The translations under genes were made by a program, and so were the position numbers. A stretch of 64,000 bases of DNA from Ancylomarina euxina (GTDB lineage: Bacteria; Bacteroidota; Bacteroidia; Bacteroidales; Marinifilaceae): assembly GCF_003863355.1 (NCBI RefSeq), contig NZ_QQWG01000001.1, positions 1 through 64,000 on the forward strand, in the 5' to 3' direction. Within the stretch, counting starts at the first letter, position 1, and each line of letters opens with the position of its first letter. Positions 1 to 8,405 of this stretch are shown here, piece by piece. Below the pieces are notes generated by a model. That model had not been told where the DNA came from. It worked only from the letters and a program-made list of their open reading frames with translations, and did no database searches.

Positions 1-92
1 ATTATTTTGAGAAATATTTTCTCTCCCTTTTTCAACTCTCGTCGTTTTCCTTTACCAGACTTTTAAGAACTTTTTCGCTATTTAAGCGGCTG

Positions 93-100
93 CAAATATA
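93..100 (-). promoter_or_regulatory. Bacteroidota -7 box, leftward
   Basis: Read on the minus strand the site is TATATTTG, matching the Bacteroidota -7 consensus TAnnTTTG. It lies in a gene-free region and would drive a gene off the left edge. No clear -33 box was identified. Confidence 0.45.
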
Positions 101-227
101 AGAACTTTAATTCCTAAACTGCAAATCTTTTTTCGTTTATTTTTTAATTGTTTTTTACCAAGATTACTCAGTGTTTACAATACTTACAAACGGTTCAAAG
201 ATCAACGCCTCTCTCTTAAAGCGAGTG

Positions 228-235
228 CAAATATA
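228..235 (-). promoter_or_regulatory. Second leftward -7 box
   Basis: This is another minus-strand TATATTTG, 135 bp upstream of the first one and in a similar local context: a short run ending in GCGAGTGCAAATATA here and GCGGCTGCAAATATA there. It suggests two promoters in series for the off-window gene. Confidence 0.45.
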
Positions 236-394
236 GACTTTATATTCCCAACTTTCCTAATGATTTTTTTAAGTTTATTTGAATTAATCCTTAAGCGACT
301 GACTGACAGTAAATATTATTTGAAAAAAGATTTCCCAGGGGAATAATTCTAACAATTACGCGCTGTTGGGAGCCTATGTATTACACAAATAATC

Positions 395-429
395 AAAAAA
401 GAAAAGGATGGACTCGCGTCTACCCTTTT
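395..429 (-). terminator. Leftward terminator
   Basis: A 12-bp stem with one mismatch and one wobble (402-413 with 418-429) closes a TCGC loop and is followed on the minus strand by a T run. It lies about 125 bp past the end of the flavin-binding protein gene and probably ends its transcript. Confidence 0.5.
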
Positions 430-553
430 AAAAAAGAAAATCAATTCTCATGTATGTATTATTTTAGCTTTATAGGCTATCTCAAATTAAAAAACACTCA
501 GAATAAAATCTTAAGTCTTGAATATGAGAACAGAAGCGTATAAACCGTACTGT

Positions 554-1057
554 TTATCGTCCATGTTTCTTCATCCAGGGGAAAGTTTGGTCATTAAACT
601 TACCAAATTCTTTTGCTGTTAGGTCATCCATCTTCATTCGATAAACCTCAACATTTTTAACTGCAGGAGAGTTATAAGTGAACTTTCTATCGGTAAATTG
701 GGCCATCATTGAATTTAAAGCATCTACTTTCTGATCGTAATCATTAATAAACTCTATAGTACCTCGAGCAATTATACTTTTACCTTTTACTCTATAACTA
801 CATGCCACTTCTACATTTTGATATGCTAATACCGTATCGGTACAAAATGTTAGGCAGGCATCAGGGTTCTTTTTTAATGAATCAATCAGCAATCCAAAGC
901 TAGCTCCATGTAAATAGATATAACCATCTAGGTAACCAAAATTCATTGGTACTACATAAGGTCTTCCCTCAGTATCGATAACCCCTAAATGACAAAGATC
1001 GCATGATTTTATAATTTCGTCAATCTGCCCCTGATCTTCTATAAATACAGTCTTCAT
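554..1057 (-). CDS. Pyridoxamine 5'-phosphate oxidase-fold (flavin-binding) protein
   Basis: This 167-residue protein has the split-barrel fold pattern of the pyridoxamine-phosphate-oxidase/NimA superfamily. The N-terminal strand pair contains LGVIDTEGRPYVVPMNF. It is followed by an IYLHGAS strand and later by a CSYRVKGKSIIARG strand typical of FMN- or heme-binding members. It is expected to be a small cytoplasmic flavoprotein. Members include NimA-type nitroimidazole reductases, but the family is broad and the substrate cannot be assigned here. It stands alone, reading away from dnaG, with a terminator downstream. Family placement is confident and function is not. Confidence 0.85.
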   Translation of the reverse strand: MKTVFIEDQGQIDEIIKSCDLCHLGVIDTEGRPYVVPMNFGYLDGYIYLHGASFGLLIDSLKKNPDACLTFCTDTVLAYQNVEVACSYRVKGKSIIARGTIEFINDYDQKVDALNSMMAQFTDRKFTYNSPAVKNVEVYRMKMDDLTAKEFGKFNDQTFPWMKKHGR

Positions 1058-1115
1058 AAGTATATTCGTTTTATTGAAGCTAGTATCTTAAAAATACCAG
1101 CCTATATATCGTCAA

Positions 1116-3068
1116 TTAAAATACAGTCCTATTCCCTAATTCTTTTGATATAGCATTCTTAATTTGATCAAGGACCATTTTTTGTTTCATCAACTCCATC
1201 AATCGATCAGAATCGCCAGTTTCCTGAACTTTTTGCATTTCTTGTACCACTTCTTCAATCAGAAGTTTCACCTTTTTGCCTTTATATTCATTTACAATTT
1301 TGGGAACAATCTCCTTCAACTTCATCTCCTCTGATTCGATATAACTATCCTTACGGGTCCACATCCCACTCAATTGGTGGGGCTCACTCATAATATCAGC
1401 AGCAAGCTGAACGATTTTAGAATCGGTATGATCTCTAAAAAAGGTTTTAGATTCGAAATTCGGATCTAGCTTATTTTTCATGTATTCATCAAATACTTGC
1501 TGGTAAGCTCCATTTACAGAGGTTAACTCATCACGTTCAAGTTCATCGACAATATAGTTACCAACCAGAATTATCTCTTCCTCACCCTGTTCATTCTTCT
1601 GAGTGAACAGTTCCTCTTTCCCAAAATTAAGTAATAAACGAATCAGGGCTCTTTCTTCCAAATCACAATCATTATCAGCACGGATAATACTTTGATTGAC
1701 TATAGAATCTTCTTGTGCCTGAAGTTCAATATTTGAACGTTCTTCATTTTTCCAGGCTTCTTCCTGCAAACGTCCCTTAATCTTATTAATCTCGGTATAT
1801 AGCACACGTTCATCAACATTTAGAATGTTGCTGCATTCTTTCACGTATACAGAACGAACAATATTATCAGGAATAATGGCGATTGAACGGACAATATCAA
1901 TAATTAGATTAGCACGCTTCACCGGATCGTTTTTAGCATCTGCTAGAAGCAAATTGGTTTTAAAAACAATAAAGTCGGTTTCGTTCTTCTCTATATATTG
2001 TGTCAATTCCGTTGAACCCATCGTTCTTGAAAATGAATCCGGATCTTCCCCATCAGGTAATAAGAGAACCTTTACATTTAGTTCTTGTTCCAAAACCAAA
2101 TCAATTCCTCGAAGCGAAGCTTTGATACCAGCGGGGTCACCATCATATATAATGGTCATATTATTAGAAAAACGCTTAACCAATCGAATCTGATCAGCAG
2201 TTAAGGCTGTTCCTGATGAAGCTACTACATTTTCTATTCCTGCCTGGTGAAATGACAATACATCGGTATAACCTTCAACTAAATAACATTTATCGTTTTG
2301 AACAATACTCTTTTTGGCCTGATAGATACCATATAGAATACGACTTTTATGATAAACTTCGGACTCCGGAGAGTTAAGGTATTTAGCCGCTTTGGGATCT
2401 TTCTTTAAAATTCGGCCTCCAAAACCAAGTGTTCGACCCGCAATTCCATGTATCGGAAAAATGACTCTCCCTTTAAAACGGTCGATCATTCCTTTTTCTT
2501 TATCGATACTTAAACCCGTTTTAACCAGAAATTCCTTTTTATAACCTGACTGAGTTGCTTGCTCCGAAAAAGCATTCCAGCTGTCGAGACAGAAACCAAC
2601 CTGAAATTTCTTTATAATATCTTCTCGAAAACCACGCTCACGCAGGTAACTCATCCCAACAGCGATACCTTCTTCGCTCTGAAAAAGTTTCTCTGAAAAG
2701 TATTTTTGCGCAAAAGAGTTGACAATCATCATACTCTCCCTATCGTTCTTTCTTTGTTCTTGTTCTGGCGACAATTCTTCGTCGACAATATCGATATGAT
2801 ATTTTTTACCAAGATATTTTAAAGCTCCAACATAGTCGAGGTGCTCATGCTCCATCACGAAATTAACCGAGTTTCCACCTTTACCACAACCAAAGCACTT
2901 ATAAATACCTTTGGCTGGAGAAACGGTGAATGATGGTGATTTTTCATTATGAAAAGGACACAGTCCCAAAAAGTTAACGCCTCGTTTTCGAAGGGTTACG
3001 AAATCAGAAACGACTTCGTCAATTTGAGCTGTATCAAAAATTCTTTGTACTGTTGATTGATCAATCAT
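1116..3068 (-). CDS. dnaG: DNA primase DnaG
   Basis: This primase makes RNA primers for the replication fork in complex with the DnaB helicase. The N-terminal CHC2 zinc finger is intact (C37, H40, C58, C61, in CPFH and CFGCGKGGN). The catalytic core follows (VIFPIHGIAGRTLGFGGR). The TOPRIM domain carries the acidic motif YLVEGYTDVL and the metal-binding IIYDGDPAG. The C-terminal third is a divergent helicase-binding region, as usual for Bacteroidota. The length of 650 residues is normal for the phylum. It starts at ATG 3068. A small hypothetical gene lies 23 bp upstream on the same strand. Confidence 0.97.
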   Translation of the reverse strand: MIDQSTVQRIFDTAQIDEVVSDFVTLRKRGVNFLGLCPFHNEKSPSFTVSPAKGIYKCFGCGKGGNSVNFVMEHEHLDYVGALKYLGKKYHIDIVDEELSPEQEQRKNDRESMMIVNSFAQKYFSEKLFQSEEGIAVGMSYLRERGFREDIIKKFQVGFCLDSWNAFSEQATQSGYKKEFLVKTGLSIDKEKGMIDRFKGRVIFPIHGIAGRTLGFGGRILKKDPKAAKYLNSPESEVYHKSRILYGIYQAKKSIVQNDKCYLVEGYTDVLSFHQAGIENVVASSGTALTADQIRLVKRFSNNMTIIYDGDPAGIKASLRGIDLVLEQELNVKVLLLPDGEDPDSFSRTMGSTELTQYIEKNETDFIVFKTNLLLADAKNDPVKRANLIIDIVRSIAIIPDNIVRSVYVKECSNILNVDERVLYTEINKIKGRLQEEAWKNEERSNIELQAQEDSIVNQSIIRADNDCDLEERALIRLLLNFGKEELFTQKNEQGEEEIILVGNYIVDELERDELTSVNGAYQQVFDEYMKNKLDPNFESKTFFRDHTDSKIVQLAADIMSEPHQLSGMWTRKDSYIESEEMKLKEIVPKIVNEYKGKKVKLLIEEVVQEMQKVQETGDSDRLMELMKQKMVLDQIKNAISKELGNRTVF

Positions 3069-3091
3069 GAAACAAAAATAGGAAAGATGAC

Positions 3092-3319
3092 TTAAATGAT
3101 TTCTCTATTTCGAAAAAAGATTTCAACAAGAGATTTGTGTTGGTATTCAATATTAATTGTTTCTAAATCGCAACAAATCCACCAATATTGGTTTTCATTA
3201 GATAAATGCTTACCAAACACATCTACCTTGATACATATTTTACTACTTTTGCCATCTAAATAACAATCATTTATAATAAACCTATCTTGTTCACTAATAA
3301 AGCTTAGGAGATTCCTCAT
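3092..3319 (-). CDS. Small hypothetical protein upstream of dnaG
   Basis: This is a 75-residue open frame with ATG start, rich in aromatic and charged residues (QYWWICCDLE in the middle). It has no signal peptide and no motif I recognise. It fills the gap between dnaG and rpiB without overlapping either. It is 23 bp upstream of dnaG on the same strand, so it could be co-transcribed with it. It could be a chance frame in AT-rich DNA. Confidence 0.4.
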   Translation of the reverse strand: MRNLLSFISEQDRFIINDCYLDGKSSKICIKVDVFGKHLSNENQYWWICCDLETINIEYQHKSLVEIFFRNREII

Positions 3320-3355
3320 TTTGTTTTATTAGTGTATAAATACAAAAGAAAAAGT

Positions 3356-3787
3356 ATGAAAATTGCAATTGCTTGTGACCACGCTGGATTTCAATATAAA
3401 AACCAATTGGTCGAATTTTTCACCCAAATGGGTCATGAAGTTAAAGACTTTGGTTGTCATTCAGAAGATAGCATGGACTATCCTGATACGGCTCATCCTT
3501 TGGCTAAAGCTTTAGAAAATAAGGAATTCAACTTCGGATTTACAATTTGTGGAAGTGGTAATGGCATTACAATGACTGCTAATAAATATCAAGGCATTCG
3601 TGCGGCACTTTGTTGGACTGCTGAAATTGCAGAACTAGCACGTCAGCATAATAATGCGAATGTTTGTGGGTTGCCAGCTCGATTTATTTCTTACGAAGAA
3701 GCAGAAGCTATTGCTAAAACTTTTATTTCAACTGATTTCGAAGGTGGGCGACACCAAAACAGAGTTGACAAAATTGCTGTAAAATAA
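3356..3787 (+). CDS. rpiB: Ribose-5-phosphate isomerase B
   Basis: RpiB interconverts ribose-5-phosphate and ribulose-5-phosphate in the pentose phosphate pathway. The family hallmarks are all present: N-terminal KIAIACDHAGF with the Asp-His pair, the DYPD motif, the active-site cysteine loop FTICGSGNGI, and the C-terminal GGRHQNRVDKI. I start it at ATG 3356 because the conserved fold begins there; an in-frame GTG at 3332 would add eight unconserved residues. The product is 143 residues, standard length. It is monocistronic, reading away from dnaG. Confidence 0.95.
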   Translation: MKIAIACDHAGFQYKNQLVEFFTQMGHEVKDFGCHSEDSMDYPDTAHPLAKALENKEFNFGFTICGSGNGITMTANKYQGIRAALCWTAEIAELARQHNNANVCGLPARFISYEEAEAIAKTFISTDFEGGRHQNRVDKIAVK

Positions 3788-3874
3788 ATATTCCTTTATG
3801 ATGTCAGGATTTAAGAATCATGATAAATTGAGAATTACAGAGTTAGAGATGCGTTATTAATCTTTTAATTTTCC

Positions 3875-3882
3875 TATATTTG
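3875..3882 (+). promoter_or_regulatory. -7 promoter box of the Rrf2 regulator gene
   Basis: TATATTTG matches the Bacteroidota -7 consensus TAnnTTTG. It lies 124 bp upstream of the Rrf2-family gene and runs directly into a palindrome that looks like an operator. Confidence 0.55.
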
Positions 3883-3895
3883 CCCAGCTGGGTAA
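3880..3895. promoter_or_regulatory. Probable Rrf2 operator palindrome
   Basis: TTGCCCAGCTGGGTAA is a near-perfect 16-bp palindrome with a perfect CCCAGCTGGG core. It overlaps the end of the -7 box, where bound protein would block transcription. The downstream gene encodes an Rrf2 regulator, so autorepression is the simplest reading. This is inference from position and symmetry. Confidence 0.5.
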
Positions 3896-4005
3896 TTTCT
3901 TCTTAATATAAAGAAGTGAAATGACTCAATCATAATACAAGGAAAAAAGCAGATATCGCTTTTTAATTGTCATGTTTAGTGAACTATTATTAGAAAAGAA
4001 TAAGA

Positions 4006-4449
4006 ATGTTATCGAATACTTGTAAATACGCAATCCGATCAGTTATCTATTTAGCATTACATGCTCAGGATGGTAAAAAAATTGGAATTAAAAAGATATC
4101 TGAAGATCTGGACATTCCAACTCCTTTTTTAGGAAAAATTCTTCAAAGCTTAGCTCGTCAAAAACTACTAAGTTCCACCAAAGGACCTCATGGTGGATTT
4201 GGTTTAGGTAAGGATCCTATGGAAATTAGCTTGATGAATATCGTTGAGATTGTTGACGGACTTGATATGTTTGAGAATTGTTTAATTGGTATGCGTCCAT
4301 GTAAAACAGACACTAACAATCAAGCCCCATGTCCGGTTCACGGTCAGTTTGGTGGTATTCGTCAACAGCTATACGATTTGTTTAACGACAGAACTGTTGG
4401 TAAACTAATTACAGAAATTGAAGGAACTGAAGAGTATATCAGTTTATAA
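4006..4449 (+). CDS. Rrf2-family transcriptional regulator with Fe-S-type cysteines
   Basis: This 147-residue regulator has an N-terminal winged helix of Rrf2 type (KYAIRSVIYLALHA, then the recognition region KISEDLDIPTPFLGKILQSLA and the wing KGPHGGFGL). A three-cysteine cluster follows at about residues 92-109 (ENC, RPCK, APCPVHG), as in IscR/NsrR-like members that ligate an iron-sulfur cluster. It therefore probably senses redox state, nitric oxide or iron-sulfur status. A palindrome at its own promoter suggests autoregulation. Its regulon is not evident from the neighbours. Confidence 0.9.
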   Translation: MLSNTCKYAIRSVIYLALHAQDGKKIGIKKISEDLDIPTPFLGKILQSLARQKLLSSTKGPHGGFGLGKDPMEISLMNIVEIVDGLDMFENCLIGMRPCKTDTNNQAPCPVHGQFGGIRQQLYDLFNDRTVGKLITEIEGTEEYISL

Positions 4450-4872
4450 GATTTTCTTAAGAAAAGAATAATTACAAAAGGGCTTACGATTCAAAAGTAA
4501 GTCCTTTTGTTTTTTTAGGATCGGAAACATGAAAACAGAACAAACTCCTCCAGCAACATCCGCGCAAAGATCCCAAATATCACCACTTCTATTAATAAAG
4601 TAACGTTCTTGTAATATCTCAATCGCCCCACCATAAATAGCGATCAATAGAAAAGTAAATATTGCAATACTAATTCTATTTAATTTTGTTTGGTATCGTA
4701 ATTCTGCAATCAAAAATATCCCCATAATAAAGAATAACCCAAAGTGAATGATCTTATCGAAATGAGGGATTTCAATCATGGAGGTATGGGGAAGGCTATC
4801 GCCAGGTACTGAGCATAAAACAAAAATAACAATTGCCCAGATAATATTTCGAATAAACAGATTAATACCCAT
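4444..4872 (-). CDS. VanZ-like membrane protein
   Basis: This 142-residue protein has about four hydrophobic segments. It also has the VanZ-family pattern: an early IWAIVIFVLCSVPGDSLP, then FDKIIHFGLFFIMG, and a late GGAIEILQERYFINRSGDIWDLCADVAGG resembling the family's E-x-x-Q...D-x-x-D-x-x-A-N-x-x-G signature. VanZ homologues are common in Bacteroidota and mostly uncharacterised. Its 3' end overlaps the converging Rrf2 gene by 6 bp. The Rrf2 terminator hairpin lies within its last codons. Confidence 0.85.
   Translation of the reverse strand: MGINLFIRNIIWAIVIFVLCSVPGDSLPHTSMIEIPHFDKIIHFGLFFIMGIFLIAELRYQTKLNRISIAIFTFLLIAIYGGAIEILQERYFINRSGDIWDLCADVAGGVCSVFMFPILKKQKDLLLNRKPFCNYSFLKKIL
4476..4516 (+). 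terminator. Terminator of the Rrf2 gene
   Basis: Inverted arms 4476-4487 and 4497-4508, with one mismatch, are followed by a T run. It sits inside the last codons of the converging VanZ-like gene. Confidence 0.7.
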
Positions 4873-4968
4873 ACTATAAATTTACAGTTTTGATTAAGAT
4901 GATCAACTTCTATATTAAGTTAGCTATAAAGTTGCTGAAGAATTTTCAAAACCCAATAACATTTGCAT

Positions 4969-5010
4969 AAAAAGCCCCTATGTTTAACTTTTTTAAACAT
5001 AGGGGGCTTT
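4969..5010 (-). terminator. Terminator of the GIN-domain gene
   Basis: Long inverted arms (4971-4987 with 4994-5010, nearly perfect) are followed on the minus strand by TTTTT. It lies just past the stop of the GIN-domain gene. Confidence 0.85.
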
Positions 5011-5029
5011 AGGGAGTTTTATAAAATTC

Positions 5030-5749
5030 TTACAACTTTCGAAGCACTCCTAAGAACGAGATATCACTAGTAACTTTAGGATCACCTTTATACTTAACGG
5101 ATCCAATACCCGAAATACTCACTTTAAGTTTATCCTCTACATAAACTTTACCTGTTCCAACACCACTAATATCAATTCGAGCTTCACTCGCTTTTAAATC
5201 AACTGCATTTACACTACCTGCGCCTGATATATCAATATTTAGTTCTTTAGCCGATCCTTTTAAACTAATTGATGATGCCCCACTATTGTCAATAGAAAGC
5301 TTGTTGGCTGTAAGTTCAAGCTTAGCAGAAGATGCTCCATTTATCTCAATTTCGAGCTCATCAAATTTCAAACTGTTTTCATTTTTTAAAGAAATTGCAC
5401 CACTCGCTTTTATAAAACGTAAGTATTTAAAGCCAATGTATAACTCCATTTTTTTTGTATCGTGAATATCGTCTTCATTTTTAATGTATAAAACTTCATT
5501 TCGAACCTCCGTTTTAATGAGATCCTGAACATTTTCATCAGCGACTACTTTAAGACTGCAATTTTCGTCTTGAGTAAGATAGATTGTATATGCACCACTC
5601 ACTTTAATACCCGAAAAATCGCTTACTTCTCGTACTTCAGTCTTAAGCTTTCCATTTCCTTTAACGCCATCAGCAAAAACGGGTGTACTAATTGCAAAAA
5701 TCAATAGTAATGCTACAAGACTTGTCATGATATTTCTTAACTTATTCAT
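5030..5749 (-). CDS. Exported GIN-domain (DUF2807) protein
   Basis: This secreted protein has a signal peptide (MTSLVALLLIFAISTPVFA) and a right-handed beta-helical head GIN domain (DUF2807). The start of the domain is marked by FSGIKVSGAYTIYLTQ. It continues as regular short beta repeats with GAS/GAG turns (INGASSAKLEL, IDNSGASSISL, IDISGAGSVNA). It is likely periplasmic or surface-associated, and the family's function is unknown. I choose ATG 5749 rather than the in-frame start at 5773, because a normal signal peptide begins there. It is monocistronic. Confidence 0.88.
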   Translation of the reverse strand: MNKLRNIMTSLVALLLIFAISTPVFADGVKGNGKLKTEVREVSDFSGIKVSGAYTIYLTQDENCSLKVVADENVQDLIKTEVRNEVLYIKNEDDIHDTKKMELYIGFKYLRFIKASGAISLKNENSLKFDELEIEINGASSAKLELTANKLSIDNSGASSISLKGSAKELNIDISGAGSVNAVDLKASEARIDISGVGTGKVYVEDKLKVSISGIGSVKYKGDPKVTSDISFLGVLRKL

Positions 5750-5940
5750 GCTAAATATTTTTACCCCGAGCAATCGGGCTGAAACAAAAAATCTTTATTT
5801 GGTTGGTATCAACTATCTGAAAGACGACATTTTTTAACTAATGTTGCACCATCGTTTCAAATTTGATTTGATACAATATAATAAACTCGCAATCGTTCTG
5901 AAATTAACGATCTCATTTTAAAATTCTTAATCAAGTCCAT

Positions 5941-7074
5941 ATGTCAGGTATCTATTTTCATATCCCCTTCTGTAAACAGCTCTGTCACTACTGTGCCTTT
6001 CATAAAAGCATTAGCCTACAAGCTAAGGAGAGGATGCTGGCTTGTTTAAAAAAAGAACTAGATGACAGAAAAGCTTACCTAGAAGGAAAAAATATTGAGA
6101 GTATCTATTTTGGTGGAGGCACGCCATCGGTTTATTCGCCAGAGGAAATTCAATCTTTGATTCTCGAAATTGAAAGACATTTTATTATAAATGACGATGC
6201 TGAAATCACTTTAGAAGCTAATCCTGATGACTTAACTCACGACTACCTTAAAGATTTAAAAAAAACTTCAGTCAATCGGCTATCGGTGGGTATTCAATCT
6301 TTTCACGATGAAGATTTAATATTGATGAACCGTCGTCATTCTGGCCAACAAGCATATGATGCAATTAAAAGAGCACAAGATTATGGCTTCAATAATATTT
6401 CTGTCGATCAAATATATGGTGTACCAGGCTTGACTTTAAAAAAATGGGAAGAGAATCTTAAAAAGGTATTTGAACTGAATATACAGCATATTTCCTCATA
6501 CCATTTAATGTATGATCCTAATACAGTATTTACTCACAAACTGAAAAAAGGAATTATAAAGGAAGTTGACGAGGAGGTCAGTTTAGCTCAATATAAACTT
6601 CTTATTTCTGAATCCAAGAAGCACGGCTTTAAACATTACGAAATATCAAACTTCAGTAAATTAGGTTTAGAATCGAAGCACAATAGTAGCTATTGGCAAC
6701 AAAAAATGTATTTAGGCTTAGGCCCATCAGCACATTCTTATAATATAAACAGAAGGGAATGGAACATATCCGACAATCTAAAATACATGAATGCAATTGA
6801 AAAAGGAGAGGAGTATTCAGAATATGAAGAACTCAGTTTCAACGATAAATTTAATGACTATGTACTAACATCCTTGAGAACCATGTGGGGATTAGATTTA
6901 GAAGTCGTGAAAAGTGAGTTTGGTGAGCAATACCATAGAAATTGTCTGGAAAAAGCTGATAAATTTATTGAAAGTGATGATGTGAGGATAGAAAACGGAC
7001 ATATTATTCTTACGGACAAGGGTGTTTTTATCTCAAATGATGTGATGTCAGATTTCTTTTTTATAGAAGATTGA
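5941..7074 (+). CDS. hemW: Radical SAM heme chaperone HemW
   Basis: HemW is a radical-SAM protein related to HemN that delivers heme. It opens with the 4Fe-4S motif CKQLCHYC (C11, C15, C18), preceded by IYFHIPF. It continues with the family strings IESIYFGGGTPS, EITLEANPDDL, VNRLSVGIQSFHD and MNRRHSGQQAYDAI, then SYHLMYDPNT and LGLGPSAHSY. The HemW pattern CxxxCxxC lacks the fourth cysteine found in true HemN, so heme-chaperone function is preferred over coproporphyrinogen oxidation. The length of 377 residues is typical. A rhodanese gene follows after 31 bp. Confidence 0.94.
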   Translation: MSGIYFHIPFCKQLCHYCAFHKSISLQAKERMLACLKKELDDRKAYLEGKNIESIYFGGGTPSVYSPEEIQSLILEIERHFIINDDAEITLEANPDDLTHDYLKDLKKTSVNRLSVGIQSFHDEDLILMNRRHSGQQAYDAIKRAQDYGFNNISVDQIYGVPGLTLKKWEENLKKVFELNIQHISSYHLMYDPNTVFTHKLKKGIIKEVDEEVSLAQYKLLISESKKHGFKHYEISNFSKLGLESKHNSSYWQQKMYLGLGPSAHSYNINRREWNISDNLKYMNAIEKGEEYSEYEELSFNDKFNDYVLTSLRTMWGLDLEVVKSEFGEQYHRNCLEKADKFIESDDVRIENGHIILTDKGVFISNDVMSDFFFIED

Positions 7075-7105
7075 AGACATTTTAAACTCTAAGCCATAAC
7101 AAATC

Positions 7106-7534
7106 GTGTACATTATAAAACGTTTAATACCTATAGGCATTCTACTGCTACTTTTTAACCTCACAAGTCAGGCACAAAAAATTGAGTTTGAAAAAGTGAG
7201 TGCTAGGAAATTTCAATCCCTAATTTTAAAGGATAACAATCATTTATTAATAGATGTCAGCAGAACTATTGATCATCTGGAAGGTCATATTCCAGGTGCT
7301 ATATTTGCCGAAACATCTGAAAAATTGTTCTCCATTTTAGATACGATACCTATTTCGCGCCCGATTTTAATTTATTGCAAATATGGAAAACGAAGTCAGA
7401 AAGCCAGTTGGTTAATCGCAGAAAAATATCCACATAAGGTTTTCGCCCTTAAAGAAGGGATCGAAAACTGGAAAGCCAGAGGATTTAATGTAACGAACAC
7501 GGCCAATTCACTAAAAGTTAGATTAACAAAATAG
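7106..7534 (+). CDS. Exported rhodanese-like protein
   Basis: A signal peptide (about residues 1-24, ending in TSQAQ) precedes one rhodanese domain. The domain shows VSRTIDHLEGHIPGA and the active-site loop CKYGKRS with catalytic Cys91, then GIENWKARGF. It is expected to be a periplasmic sulfurtransferase or persulfide carrier. The only usable start is GTG 7106, since the frame contains no early ATG. It is close behind hemW and may share its transcript. Confidence 0.85.
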   Translation: MYIIKRLIPIGILLLLFNLTSQAQKIEFEKVSARKFQSLILKDNNHLLIDVSRTIDHLEGHIPGAIFAETSEKLFSILDTIPISRPILIYCKYGKRSQKASWLIAEKYPHKVFALKEGIENWKARGFNVTNTANSLKVRLTK

Positions 7535-7744
7535 AATTCTCAACCCGTTTACCGATTATTATTCCCTTTTCACCTAAAAGAGTGAAATAATTTTTCAGAT
7601 ACTTCCTATTTTCACATTCAGATAACATCCTTAGAACTATGGATATGAGTTTGTATAAGAAATGATATCCTCATTTTATCATATTCATGCAAAACCAAGG
7701 AAACTTTAAGAGGTTTAATAGTTTCCCAAGTTTATATTAGTTTT

Positions 7745-7752
7745 TATATTTG
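7745..7752 (+). promoter_or_regulatory. -7 box immediately upstream of the TetR gene
   Basis: TATATTTG ends only 4 bp before the ATG at 7757. A start site at the usual distance from this box would fall at or inside the start codon, implying a leaderless or nearly leaderless transcript. Confidence 0.5.
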
Positions 7753-7756
7753 CCGA

Positions 7757-8365
7757 ATGGAAAGTTTAAAACAAAAAATTTTAGTATCAGCTCACGCCTT
7801 ATTTTTTCAATGTGGTACGAGAAGCATCTCCATGGATGATATATCTAGAAATCTAAGTATTTCAAAAAAAACACTTTATCAATATTTTAAAAACAAGAAT
7901 GAATTAATTGAACACGTATTAGAGTGGGATTTAAACAACCCTAGATTCGATTTTCAATCTCAACAACATAAAGATTTAAATGCCATAGACTGCTATTGGA
8001 AATTCCATCAATTTGTTCTGGATATTTTAAAAAATCCACATCATTCATTTGAATACGATTTGAATAAATATCATCCGGAGCTTGCTAAAGTATTCAAAGC
8101 AAAAAAAATAGATCTATTTAAGGCGGATCTACTTATAAACTTGAATCAAGGTATTGAAGAAGGCTTGTATCGAGATGACTTTAATATCGATATCATCTCA
8201 AATCTATTAATTCGTTTTTATCTAAATCATTGGAATAAAGAACTGGAGAGTTATTGTGGAGATGATAAATTTTCAGGAATATTTCATAGAGAATTAACCC
8301 TATATCATTTACATGGTATTTGTAGTATAAAAGGTATTGAATACCTGAAGAAAATTTCAGAATAA
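7757..8365 (+). CDS. TetR/AcrR-family regulator of the efflux operon
   Basis: The 202-residue protein has an N-terminal TetR helix-turn-helix (ALFFQCGTRSISMDDISRNL, then SISKKTLYQYFKNKNELI). A helical ligand-binding domain follows with no recognisable specificity. It is the first gene of a same-strand cluster with a TolC-like channel, an RND adaptor and an RND pump, with only 40 bp to the next gene. It is therefore the probable local repressor of that pump. Confidence 0.9.
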   Translation: MESLKQKILVSAHALFFQCGTRSISMDDISRNLSISKKTLYQYFKNKNELIEHVLEWDLNNPRFDFQSQQHKDLNAIDCYWKFHQFVLDILKNPHHSFEYDLNKYHPELAKVFKAKKIDLFKADLLINLNQGIEEGLYRDDFNIDIISNLLIRFYLNHWNKELESYCGDDKFSGIFHRELTLYHLHGICSIKGIEYLKKISE

Positions 8366-8405
8366 TAAATACTAACTAAAAAGATAATAAATCACCACTA
8401 AAATA

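Larger units (their letters stand above)
1..553. other. Gene-free AT-rich left edge
   Basis: I see no convincing gene in this stretch. It holds two leftward TAnnTTTG-type promoter boxes, which would drive a gene beyond the left edge of the window. It also holds a leftward terminator that probably serves the flavin-binding protein gene to the right. Confidence 0.6.
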
